Shown: piece by piece, positions 1-7,645 of the stretch
Layout of the letters: the number at the start of each line of letters is the position of its first letter
How positions within the stretch are numbered: the first letter of the stretch is position 1
DNA from: a bacterium
GTDB taxonomy: Bacteria > JACRDZ01 > JAQUKH01
Direction: 5' to 3'
NCBI GenBank assembly: GCA_028719205.1
Contig: JAQUKH010000020.1
Span: 1 to 49,187, forward strand
DNA: 49,187 nt
Notes under the pieces: model-generated
What the model was told of the DNA's origin: nothing
Database searches by the model: none
Seen by the model: the letters and a program-made list of their open reading frames with translations, nothing else
Made by a program: the position numbers and the translations under genes

Positions 1-1885
1 CAAGTATATGGAACTGGTCAGGGTCTTTAAAATGCTGTTCATCTTTCGGGAACACTCCTATCACTCCAACAGTTTTTTCAGAACCTGTAAAAGGCAGATA
101 AATACCGTTAGCACCAGGCAATGTCTCAGTGCTTTTTCCGGCGGGTTTTTTATTTTCATAAACCCATTCTACTACCGCGTAATCATTTGAATTAACATCT
201 ATTTCCTTGATTTTTCCAAAACCTGGAATAAGTTTTTTATTTTCATCCGGTATAAAAATAACTGCCTTACACTGGAAAAATCCTTCGACATGTTTCAATG
301 AAATTGAAAAAAGCTCTGCGGGATAAGAACTCTTTGATAAGTCTCTGCTTATGGCATATAACGCCTGCGTGCGGTCCTCACGGATCCGCATGGCGGCATT
401 TTGCCTCTGCAGCTGACCGGTCAAATGAGCTATGCTGAATCCAACCGTCAGCATTACCGCGAAAGTTATAATATATTGAATATGCGCTACCGCGAAAGTA
501 TAATATGGCGGCACAAAGAAAAAATCAAAAAACATTACGCTTAAAAACGACGCTATAATTGAAACTCTTCGTCCATATCTAAAAGCAAGCCATGTTACTC
601 CCAGAAGATAAAACATTATTAAATTCACGACATTCAGATAGGGATGTAATATTTTATTAATAAGTGTACAAAAAATAACCACGCCAAAAGCCCAGCCGAT
701 ACCTTTCCGGGATATAGGAGGGATCACCATAGGCCTGATTTTTTCCTGTTCCTCTTCTGATTTACTGCTCAATAAATATAGATCGATCTCTCCGCTTTTA
801 CGCGCGATCTTATCGATCACCGAACCAAAAAGAATTTCTTTTAATCTTGGTTTCCCTGGTTTTCCAACTATTATTTTGTTTATATTTTTCGAGAGTGCAT
901 AGGCTATTAAAGTTTCAGCAATATCCTGCCCGCTTAACGTTACTGTCGCAGCACCGAGTTTTTCAGCAAGCCGCATCATCTCAGAAACTCTGTTTTTGCC
1001 TTCCTTGTCTATCAGTGCGGGGGTTTCGACATACGCAACAATCCAATCCACGCCTAGATCTGAGGCGATTCGTTTTCCTGACCTGATCAACCGCACAGCC
1101 TCCGGGCTTGGGCTTATACATACCAGAAATCTATCCTCAATGTTCCATACCTTTGAAATTGAATGTGTTTGTTTAAATGATTGTAGTTTAGAATCCACTC
1201 TATTCGCTGTGTAACGCAAAGCAAGCTGGCGCAACGCGATAAGATTTCCCGGCTTAAAAAAATTTTCCGCCGCCCGTACAGCCTGTTCAGCAAGATATAC
1301 TTTACCTTCTTTAAGCCGCTTCAGGAGTTCTTCAGTAGGAAGATCAACAAGCTCTATATCATCCGCCCTTTCAATAAAAGTATCCGGAACCGTTTCACGA
1401 ACTATTATTCCGGTGATCTGCGTTACTACATCATTTAAGCTTTCACAGTGCTGAACATTTAAAGTTGTATAAACGTCTATACCTTTATCAAGAAGCTCTT
1501 CAATATCCTGCCATCGTTTAATATGCCGTGAACCAACAGCATTTGTATGAGCTAATTCATCAATAATAATGAGCTGGGGATTTCTTTTTAAAGCGGAATC
1601 AATGTCAAATTCAGGCAGTTTAACGTTCTTGTATTCTATGTTTTTCCTGGGCAGGATCTCTAATCCCTCTAAAAGTGCCTCTGTCTCAGCACGTTTGTGT
1701 GTCTCAACGAAACCGATTGCGACATCAACACCTTCTTTTTTCCGATGCCTCGCGGCTTCAAGCATTGTGTAAGTTTTCCCCACACCGGCCATTGCCCCAA
1801 AGAAAATCTTGAGTTTGCCCCTGTTTGTTTCTTCTTCCTTAACTCTCTCCAATATTTTATCCGGATCAGGCCGCTCTATTTCCAT
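1..1885 (-). CDS. kdpD: KdpD sensor histidine kinase, N-terminal part (cut by left edge)
   Basis: Sensor kinase that controls kdp transcription in response to potassium limitation. The frame is open from an ATG at 1885 to the edge of the window. The N-terminus has the KdpD P-loop GAMAGVGKT (about residues 30-38) and a Walker-B-like IIIDELAHTNA. A universal-stress-like segment (about 240-370), four closely spaced membrane segments (about 390-490) and the start of a GAF-like domain follow. The histidine kinase core lies outside the window, as would any kdpE. It is the last visible gene of the kdp operon, 34 bases after kdpC. The ribosome binding site is weak (AAGG, rather far upstream), so translation may depend on kdpC. 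Identity is secure from the domain order and the motifs. Confidence 0.95.
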   Translation of the reverse strand, partial: MEIERPDPDKILERVKEEETNRGKLKIFFGAMAGVGKTYTMLEAARHRKKEGVDVAIGFVETHKRAETEALLEGLEILPRKNIEYKNVKLPEFDIDSALKRNPQLIIIDELAHTNAVGSRHIKRWQDIEELLDKGIDVYTTLNVQHCESLNDVVTQITGIIVRETVPDTFIERADDIELVDLPTEELLKRLKEGKVYLAEQAVRAAENFFKPGNLIALRQLALRYTANRVDSKLQSFKQTHSISKVWNIEDRFLVCISPSPEAVRLIRSGKRIASDLGVDWIVAYVETPALIDKEGKNRVSEMMRLAEKLGAATVTLSGQDIAETLIAYALSKNINKIIVGKPGKPRLKEILFGSVIDKIARKSGEIDLYLLSSKSEEEQEKIRPMVIPPISRKGIGWAFGVVIFCTLINKILHPYLNVVNLIMFYLLGVTWLAFRYGRRVSIIASFLSVMFFDFFFVPPYYTFAVAHIQYIITFAVMLTVGFSIAHLTGQLQRQNAAMRIREDRTQALYAISRDLSKSSYPAELFSISLKHVEGFFQCKAVIFIPDENKKLIPGFGKIKEIDVNSNDYAVVEWVYENKKPAGKSTETLPGANGIYLPFTGSEKTVGVIGVFPKDEQHFKDPDQFHIL

Positions 1886-1919
1886 AGCTGATATAATACC
1901 TTATTTTAATAATTTTTTG

Positions 1920-2492
1920 TTATTTAAATTCATCCAATTCCAGATTTAATTCCAGCACATTTACAACCGGCTCGCCTATTAATCCCAGTAAACGCCTGCT
2001 AGCGCATTTCATGACGGCATTTTTAATTTCATCAGGTGGCATATTTCTAATCCGTGCTACACGGGGGATCTGGTAGAATGCAGCAGCCAGACTGATATGC
2101 GGATCCAATCCGCTCGCTGAAGATGTAACAAGGTCAACAGGAACAAGATTTATATTCTCAGGATCAGCTTCTTTTAACGCTTTAACACGCGCTTTTACCA
2201 CGTCAATTAACTCGGGATTTAACGGCCCGAAATTTGAACCTCCGGATGACGCGGCATTATACGGCGGCGTTGTCGCTGAAATCCTGCCCCAGAAATATTT
2301 CGGATCGGAAAAGTCCTGTCCGATAAGCCTTGAGCCTATCGGTTTCCCATCTTTGTAAATTATACTCCCGTTTGCCTGCCTGGAAAATAAACCCTGCGCA
2401 ATTCCTGTAACAACAAGGGGATAAATAACGCCTGTGATAATTGTTAAAATTAAGAATATAAAAAAAGCCGGACGAATTTGTTTTGTGAACAT
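1920..2492 (-). CDS. kdpC: KdpC, potassium-transporting ATPase subunit C
   Basis: Accessory subunit of the high-affinity K+ pump KdpFABC, anchored by one N-terminal membrane helix (about residues 8-30) with the rest periplasmic. The 190-residue length is normal. Family landmarks are the segments SRLIGQDFSDPKYFWGR and TSSASGLDPHISLAAA and the C-terminal LNLELDE. The start is supported by AGGAG six bases upstream. It lies 63 bases after kdpB; that gap holds a short inverted repeat (CCCC..ATCAGG paired with CCTGAT..GGGG). Confidence 0.97.
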   Translation of the reverse strand: MFTKQIRPAFFIFLILTIITGVIYPLVVTGIAQGLFSRQANGSIIYKDGKPIGSRLIGQDFSDPKYFWGRISATTPPYNAASSGGSNFGPLNPELIDVVKARVKALKEADPENINLVPVDLVTSSASGLDPHISLAAAFYQIPRVARIRNMPPDEIKNAVMKCASRRLLGLIGEPVVNVLELNLELDEFK

Positions 2493-2555
2493 GTTTTCTC
2501 CTAAAAATCCCTCCTGACCTCCCCTATCAGGGAAGAAACAGGAATCCTGATGGGG

Positions 2556-4643
2556 TTAAACCAAATGTAACGCGACCAGAATCATATCAATTACTTTTAT
2601 CCCTATAAATGGTGTAATAATTCCACCTAATCCATATATCAAAAGATTATTTCGAAGCAGTTTACTCGCCGGCATTGGCCTATACGGCACACCTCGCAAC
2701 GCCAGCGGGATAAGAAATATAATAATAAGCGCGTTAAAAATAACCGCTGATAAGATCGCACTCGAGGGTGTAGCAAGTTTCATAATGTTAAGCGCGCCGA
2801 GAACCGGATACGTACCGACAAACGCCGCAGGAATGATCGCAAAATATTTTGAGATATCATTCGCAATACTGAAAGTAGTCAATGATCCTCTTGTCATAAG
2901 AAGCTGTTTCCCAATTTCAACAATTTCAATAAGTTTTGTCGGATTGGAATCGAGGTCCACCATATTTCCTGCCTCTTTCGCGGCCTGGGTTCCCGTGTTC
3001 ATCGCGACAGCGACATCCGCCTGAGCGAGTGCCGGAGCGTCATTGGTTCCGTCTCCTGTCATCGCGACAAGCCTGCCCCCCGCCTGCATATCACGTATAT
3101 ATTTCAACTTTGTTTCAGGTGTAGCCTGCGCGAGAAAGTCATCCATCCCGGCTTCAGCGGCTATTGCCGCGGCTGTCATCGGATTATCGCCTGTGATCAT
3201 TACGGTTTTAATTCCCATCCGGCGAAGTTCTTCAAACCTTTCCTTGATCCCGCCTTTTACAATGTCTTTCAGATGGATAACACCAAGCACATTTTTATGT
3301 TCCGCAACAACAAGAGGAGTTCCGCCGGTTTTTGATATGGATTCAATTGATTTTTTTAGATCTTCAGGGAACGACCCGCCTGATTTTGCAACATAAGCTT
3401 CAACAGCGTCAACTGCTCCTTTTCTGATCGCGCGGCCATCCCCAAAATCCACCCCGCTCATCCGTGTCTGCGCTGTGAAAGGAACAAATTTTATATTTAG
3501 TTCGTGAATTTTGCGGCCACGAATGCCATATTTTTCTTTCGCGAGTATTACAATACTTCTCCCCTCCGGGGTTTCGTCCGATAGGGAAGAGATTTGCGCC
3601 GCGTCCGCTAAAGCTTCAACGGTTACACCTCTGGCAGGTATAAACGCGACTGCCTGACGGTTACCAAACGTTATGGTTCCTGTTTTATCCAGAAGTAAAA
3701 CGTCCACATCCCCTGCGGCTTCAACCGCGCGTCCTGACGTAGCAATAACATTAGCCTGTATCATCCGATCCATACCGGCTATACCGATCGCTGATAACAA
3801 ACCACCGATCGTAGTTGGTATCAGACATACAAGCAACGCGACTAATACTGTAACCGTTATCGGAACACCCTGGCCTGCAGTATTAACACTGTAGATCGAA
3901 AATGGTAAAAGTGTAACGGTTGCTAACAGAAATATTATAGTAAACACCGCGAGTAAAATACTAAGAGCGATCTCATTAGGTGTTTTCTGCCTTTTCGCGC
4001 CTTCTACCATGGCAATCATGTGATCCAGAAAGGTCTCTCCCGGATTCACGCTGATCTTCACAACTATCCAGTCAGAAAGTACCCTCGTTCCTCCTGTAAC
4101 CGCGCTTCTGTCTCCGCCGAATTCCCTTATGACCGGAGCGCTTTCGCCGGTGATCGCGCTTTCATCAACAGACGCGACGCCTTCGACGATTTCACCATCC
4201 ATAGGAATAAAGTCACCTGCCTCAGCTAAAACAACGTCTCCTTTCCTGAGTATAGCAGCGGAAATCAATGAGATCTCACGTTTTATTTTACAACTGCCAT
4301 CAACATAATTTAAAAGCTTTTTTGCTTGTGTGTCTTTCCGGGCTTTCCTTAAACTTTCTGCTTGAGCCCTGCCACGCCCCTCTGCCATGGCCTCCGCGAA
4401 ATTCGCAAAAATAACTGTAAACCACAGCCATAATGAAATCGCTAGGATAAAACCCGCGGGTGCTTCGCCCTTTCCTAAAATAGCCTGAGCGTATAAACCT
4501 GTAGTAAAAATACTTCCGATCAAAACCACAAACATTACCGGATTTTTTATCTGATGTCTCGGATCTAATTTTTTTATAGAATTAACCATTGCAGGACCTA
4601 AGATAGACCAATTGAATAAAGATTCTGATTTATGTGATTTCAT
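2556..4643 (-). CDS. kdpB: KdpB, potassium-transporting P-type ATPase subunit B
   Basis: Catalytic subunit that hydrolyses ATP to drive K+ uptake through KdpA. It is 695 residues long, typical for the family. Visible P-type motifs are TGES (about 165-168, actuator domain), DKTGTIT (phosphorylated Asp at about 319) and [20 protein letters not shown] (hinge of the P domain). Membrane segments flank these as in KdpB, and the KdpB-type helix [18 protein letters not shown] is present. AGGAG precedes the ATG with normal spacing. A palindromic element (4655-4716) separates it from kdpA; the operon otherwise keeps the usual order. Confidence 0.98.
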   Translation of the reverse strand: MKSHKSESLFNWSILGPAMVNSIKKLDPRHQIKNPVMFVVLIGSIFTTGLYAQAILGKGEAPAGFILAISLWLWFTVIFANFAEAMAEGRGRAQAESLRKARKDTQAKKLLNYVDGSCKIKREISLISAAILRKGDVVLAEAGDFIPMDGEIVEGVASVDESAITGESAPVIREFGGDRSAVTGGTRVLSDWIVVKISVNPGETFLDHMIAMVEGAKRQKTPNEIALSILLAVFTIIFLLATVTLLPFSIYSVNTAGQGVPITVTVLVALLVCLIPTTIGGLLSAIGIAGMDRMIQANVIATSGRAVEAAGDVDVLLLDKTGTITFGNRQAVAFIPARGVTVEALADAAQISSLSDETPEGRSIVILAKEKYGIRGRKIHELNIKFVPFTAQTRMSGVDFGDGRAIRKGAVDAVEAYVAKSGGSFPEDLKKSIESISKTGGTPLVVAEHKNVLGVIHLKDIVKGGIKERFEELRRMGIKTVMITGDNPMTAAAIAAEAGMDDFLAQATPETKLKYIRDMQAGGRLVAMTGDGTNDAPALAQADVAVAMNTGTQAAKEAGNMVDLDSNPTKLIEIVEIGKQLLMTRGSLTTFSIANDISKYFAIIPAAFVGTYPVLGALNIMKLATPSSAILSAVIFNALIIIFLIPLALRGVPYRPMPASKLLRNNLLIYGLGGIITPFIGIKVIDMILVALHLV

Positions 4644-4654
4644 GTATCTCCTAA

Positions 4655-4716
4655 TGTAGGGGCGAACCCATGTGTTCGCCCTTTTATTTGGGCAGACACG
4701 CGGGTCTGCCCCTACA
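4655..4716. repeat. TGTAGGGG-type palindromic element, copy 1 (kdpA-kdpB gap)
   Basis: The element begins TGTAGGGG and ends CCCCTACA, so its ends are inverted repeats. Inside are two hairpins: GGGCGAAC paired with GTTCGCCC, and GGGCAGAC paired with GTCTGCCC. It fills the kdpA-kdpB gap and leaves the kdpB ribosome binding site intact. Related elements lie at 6577-6632, 12649-12680 and 13043-13088. Confidence 0.75.
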
Positions 4717-4718
4717 AA

Positions 4719-6455
4719 TTACATCATTAAATGTTCCACGATCGGGCCCAACGCCAGAGCCGGGAAAAATGTTAATGCCCCGACAATCAAAACGATCATA
4801 ACCAGAAATACTATAAAAAGAGGCGTATGAGTCGGTAAAGTTCCCTGGCTCACCGGTATTATCTTTTTCTTTGAAAGAGAACCCGCAATCGCGAGTGTGG
4901 GAATAGCCAGCCAATAGCGCGCGAAAAACATTGCTATACCCAAAGTCAGATTATAAAATATTGTATTTACGTTTAATCCGGCAAAAGCGCTTCCATTATT
5001 ATTTCCGGCTGAAGAAAAAGCATATAAAATCTCGCTAAAACCGTGCGGCCCCGGATTTAATATTCCAGCCAGTCCCTGCGGCAAAACAACAGCAATAGCA
5101 GTCCCAAAAAGAACAAGCATGGGAGGAATTAAGATACAAATACTTGCCATTTTCATTTCATAAGCTTCTATTTTTTTGCCCAGAAATTCCGGTGTGCGTC
5201 CGATCATCAGCCCTGATATAAATACTGCCACGATCGCGAACATTATCATTCCATAAAGCCCTGAGCCTACACCGCCAAAAACTACCTCGCCTATTTGTAT
5301 CAGCCACATCGGAATTAATCCTGATAAGGGCATATACGAATCGTGCATAGAATTTACGGAACCATTTGAGGCCGCAGTAGTAGCGGCAGCCCAGATTGAC
5401 GAATTAACAATTCCCAAACGGGCCTCTTTCCCTTCCATATTACCGCCGTTCTGAAAAACAACCGCGCTCTGGTCAACACCAAGATTCAGTATTTTAGGAT
5501 TTCCTTTTTGTTCATACGCAATAATTCCAAGCAAACATGGTACGAAAATAATCATCATTGCCGCTATAAAAGCCCATCCCTGCCGCCTGTCTTTAACCAT
5601 ATATCCAAAAGTGTAACATAAGGCGGCAGCTATCAAAAGTATCGAGAGCATTTCTAAAAAATTTGCCAATGCTGTAGGGTTTTCAAATGGATGAGCGGAA
5701 TTTACATTAAAAAATCCTCCACCATTTGTGCCTAACTGTTTAATCGCGATTTGAGAAGCCGCGGGGCCAAGAGGAATTGTCTGCCCGAAAATATCTTTTC
5801 CATCTTTGTCTTTCGATATTTGAAGCAGAGAAGTCTCAGAATAAGGTTTAAAAGTCTGAACTACGCCTTGTGTCACCAAAATCACAGCAAGAACAAGAGA
5901 AAGCGGGATTAAAATATAGAGCGTGGACCTCACCAGATCCACCCAGAAATTACCGATCGTTTCCACCTGCTTTTGCACAAATCCTCTGATAAGCGCTACA
6001 AGAATAGCCATGCCGGTTGCCGCGGACACAAAGTTTTGTACAGTTAATCCAACCATTTGGGTAAGATAACTTAAAGTTGTTTCTCCGCCATAGGCCTGCC
6101 AATTGGTATTTGTGGCAAAGCTTATTGCCGTATTAAACGACAAATCAAACGGCACTCCAGGCATACGCATGGGGTTTAAAGGAAGATATGCCTGAACACG
6201 CTGTAGAATATAAACAACAAAAATCCCTATTATGTTGAATAACATCATGGCAACGGCATATTCTTTCCACACCATACCTGTTTCAGGATTAACACCGGAA
6301 ATCTTATAAATCCATTTTTCAAATGACGCAAACCACACGTTAATACCGGCAGGTTTTCCTTCGTATATTTTCGCCATGTAAATTCCCAATGGTTTAACGC
6401 ACAAAAGCAGTATCCCTAAATATATAGTTACCTGAACCAAATTATTCCAGTTCAC
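4719..6455 (-). CDS. kdpA: KdpA, potassium-translocating subunit
   Basis: Membrane channel-like subunit that binds and moves K+. The protein from the chosen GTG start is 578 residues, the usual KdpA size. An upstream ATG would add 30 residues that overlap kdpF and look unlike KdpA, while GGAGG lies five bases before this GTG and the sequence then opens directly with a membrane helix and KPLG. Selectivity-filter-like segments are visible: AYGGETTLSYLTQM and GTNGGGFFNVNSAHPFENP. About ten hydrophobic segments are present. It starts 14 bases after kdpF, so the two are probably translationally coupled. Confidence 0.97.
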   Translation of the reverse strand: MNWNNLVQVTIYLGILLLCVKPLGIYMAKIYEGKPAGINVWFASFEKWIYKISGVNPETGMVWKEYAVAMMLFNIIGIFVVYILQRVQAYLPLNPMRMPGVPFDLSFNTAISFATNTNWQAYGGETTLSYLTQMVGLTVQNFVSAATGMAILVALIRGFVQKQVETIGNFWVDLVRSTLYILIPLSLVLAVILVTQGVVQTFKPYSETSLLQISKDKDGKDIFGQTIPLGPAASQIAIKQLGTNGGGFFNVNSAHPFENPTALANFLEMLSILLIAAALCYTFGYMVKDRRQGWAFIAAMMIIFVPCLLGIIAYEQKGNPKILNLGVDQSAVVFQNGGNMEGKEARLGIVNSSIWAAATTAASNGSVNSMHDSYMPLSGLIPMWLIQIGEVVFGGVGSGLYGMIMFAIVAVFISGLMIGRTPEFLGKKIEAYEMKMASICILIPPMLVLFGTAIAVVLPQGLAGILNPGPHGFSEILYAFSSAGNNNGSAFAGLNVNTIFYNLTLGIAMFFARYWLAIPTLAIAGSLSKKKIIPVSQGTLPTHTPLFIVFLVMIVLIVGALTFFPALALGPIVEHLMM

Positions 6456-6469
6456 ACAATCCTCCAGTT

Positions 6470-6559
6470 TTAAAATAATTCCGGTTTTAAAAGCGCTACT
6501 ACAAGATAAATAAGTAAAAGTAACGAAACAATTGCACCAATACAATAAATAGCTGACAT
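6470..6559 (-). CDS. kdpF: KdpF, 29-residue stabilising peptide of the Kdp pump
   Basis: This 29-residue single-helix membrane peptide begins MSAIYCIGAIVSLLLLIYL and ends VVALLKPELF. The family pattern is a hydrophobic helix, a YLV..AL core and a C-terminal PE.F, all of which are present. KdpF stabilises the KdpABC complex in other bacteria. AAAGGA lies just upstream of the ATG. Position directly before kdpA is diagnostic. Confidence 0.93.
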   Translation of the reverse strand: MSAIYCIGAIVSLLLLIYLVVALLKPELF

Positions 6560-6576
6560 AAAATTCCTTTCTGAAA

Positions 6577-6632
6577 TGTAGGGGTTCGATTCATCGAACC
6601 CAAAAAAGGGCTTGATAAATCAAGCCCCTACA
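6577..6632. repeat. TGTAGGGG-type palindromic element, copy 2
   Basis: The element starts TGTAGGGG and ends CCCCTACA. It contains the hairpins GGGTTCGAT / ATCGAACCC-like and GGGCTTGAT / ATCAAGCCC. It lies between the small open frame at 6640-6720 and kdpF, again between two genes of the same operon and strand. Confidence 0.75.
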
Positions 6633-6639
6633 ATAATTA

Positions 6640-6720
6640 TTACACCCTGCCACAAAGCCTAATAAATCCAAATGAAATCGCGGCTAACAAAATTATTACC
6701 CCTATAAACAAAATTTCCAT
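6640..6720 (-). CDS. 26-residue membrane peptide at the head of the kdp operon
   Basis: An ATG preceded by AGGGGATAAA opens a 26-codon frame starting MEILFIGVIILLAAISFGF and ending IRLCGRV. It is one hydrophobic helix with a short basic, Cys-containing tail. It is the first open frame after the riboswitch terminator. Small peptides ending in a similar (R/L)CERL-like tail are familiar to me upstream of kdpF in other genomes, but I know of no experimentally established role. It could be an extra subunit, a leader peptide or a regulator. Coding status rests on the ribosome binding site, hydrophobicity and position. Confidence 0.7.
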   Translation of the reverse strand: MEILFIGVIILLAAISFGFIRLCGRV

Positions 6721-6739
6721 TTTATCCCCTAAATAAAAT

Positions 6740-6762
6740 AACCAGAGAATGTATCTCTGGTT
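6740..6762 (-). terminator. Terminator of the kdp riboswitch expression platform
   Basis: A 9-bp stem (AACCAGAGA paired with TCTCTGGTT) with a five-base loop is followed on the minus strand by an AU-rich tract (ATTTTATTT). It lies between the riboswitch aptamer and the first kdp open frame. Ligand-bound ydaO riboswitches favour termination, so c-di-AMP would repress kdp. Confidence 0.85.
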
Positions 6763-6773
6763 ACATCTCTATT

Positions 6774-6930
6774 ATACCTACGAGGTTAGCTGTCGGGCTA
6801 AGGTTGAGAACCTTTATCCACCTAAGCTGGATTTGTCCATCTCAGGCGAATATGCGCCCCAAGGATCTTTCGATCGAATCTGGGTCCCCCGTTTTCTTCA
6901 TTATTAAGAATAAAGAAGAAACTCGGCTTT
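6774..6930 (-). ncRNA. c-di-AMP (ydaO/yuaA-type) riboswitch upstream of kdp
   Basis: Minus-strand sequence contains the conserved ydaO blocks in the right order: GCCGAG at the 5' side, ACGGGGGACCCA, then TTGGGG, and at the 3' side AGCCCGACAGCTAACCTCG followed by GTAGGT. The 5' GCC and 3' GGT can close P1. A terminator follows. Potassium uptake genes are established targets of c-di-AMP riboswitches, and cytosolic K+ raises c-di-AMP in studied bacteria, so the placement fits. Boundaries are approximate. A 7-bp hairpin (TGGAGTA / TACTCCA, 6946-6962) lies just upstream, close to the likely transcript start. Confidence 0.92.
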
Positions 6931-6974
6931 TAAAAAAATTCATTTTGGAGTAGTATACTCCAGTATTTATATAT

Positions 6975-7006
6975 ATACAAGTATAAAATCCCATTTTCAG
7001 GTAACC
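6975..7006 (-). promoter_or_regulatory. kdp promoter of the GGTTACC-N16-TACTTGTAT class
   Basis: On the minus strand GGTTACC (7000-7006) is followed after exactly 16 bases by TACTTGTAT. The same two blocks with the same spacing occur before amt and before the barrel-protein gene. There is no good sigma-70 -35 box at the right distance. I infer an alternative-sigma promoter, with transcription starting about 40 bases before the riboswitch. The rest of the 428-base gap between the kdp sORF and the next gene holds the riboswitch, its terminator and the plus-strand promoter at 7103-7131. Confidence 0.7.
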
Positions 7007-7102
7007 TGTTTTAACTATTAGCATTACTAAAAATTCATTTTGACATAGAATACAATCATATTTATAAAATAGCAAATCTAAAAAACAATTAAAAATCTTC
7101 GG

Positions 7103-7131
7103 ATTGACTTTTTTATGATTTTGTTATATAT
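7103..7131 (+). promoter_or_regulatory. Sigma-70-type promoter for the 7149 gene
   Basis: TTGACT, a 17-base spacer and TATATT lie directly upstream of the gene starting at 7149, divergent from the kdp promoter. Confidence 0.65.
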
Positions 7132-7148
7132 TACGCGCGGAGTTTAAT

Positions 7149-7517
7149 ATGCTTACTTTTTTAAAAAAATATAAAAAAATATTTATTATAGGAATTGTAT
7201 TTTTTTTCAGCAATGCTTCGGGATTTGACTATGAGGCTTGTTTAAAATCCCAAAGCAATGTAAAAAAAACAGGATGGTCTTTTACAGGCCGAAATGATTC
7301 TCCCCACAATTTAAAACAAATTTCTCAAAATTTTGAGATCGGCATCACCACTTTTGAGATTAAAGAAGCCGCAGAAAGGTTTTACAGATTATTATTAAAG
7401 GATTCCTGTTTTGGTGTTAACTCCATTACAAAAATATATACTTTAATCGATATTTCATCTTCAATAAAACTTAGTTCTATTCCTATTTTCCTCAAGGATT
7501 GTTCCCTTCTTATTTGA
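7149..7517 (+). CDS. Small secreted protein of unknown function
   Basis: This 122-residue protein has a basic N-terminus and a hydrophobic stretch (about residues 10-25) ending ASG, consistent with a signal peptide. The mature part has three cysteines and no motif I recognise. GGAG lies six bases before the ATG, and a good promoter lies upstream, so it is probably expressed. It sits alone between the kdp operon and the pyrophosphatase gene. Confidence 0.6.
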   Translation: MLTFLKKYKKIFIIGIVFFFSNASGFDYEACLKSQSNVKKTGWSFTGRNDSPHNLKQISQNFEIGITTFEIKEAAERFYRLLLKDSCFGVNSITKIYTLIDISSSIKLSSIPIFLKDCSLLI

Positions 7518-7645
7518 ACATAAATCCTATTCCGCAAAATATTAATAAATTTAAAGTATTACCTTGTTCTAAATACCTTACTAAGATTGAACTCGATTGA
7601 TTATAATTTAAAGTTTTGTATAAATAGCATTATATGGAGGAAAAA

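Noticed and set aside
6842-7075. A 77-codon open frame on the minus strand in the kdp leader
   Set aside because: It runs through the conserved riboswitch blocks and the promoter, has no ribosome binding site and no recognisable protein features.
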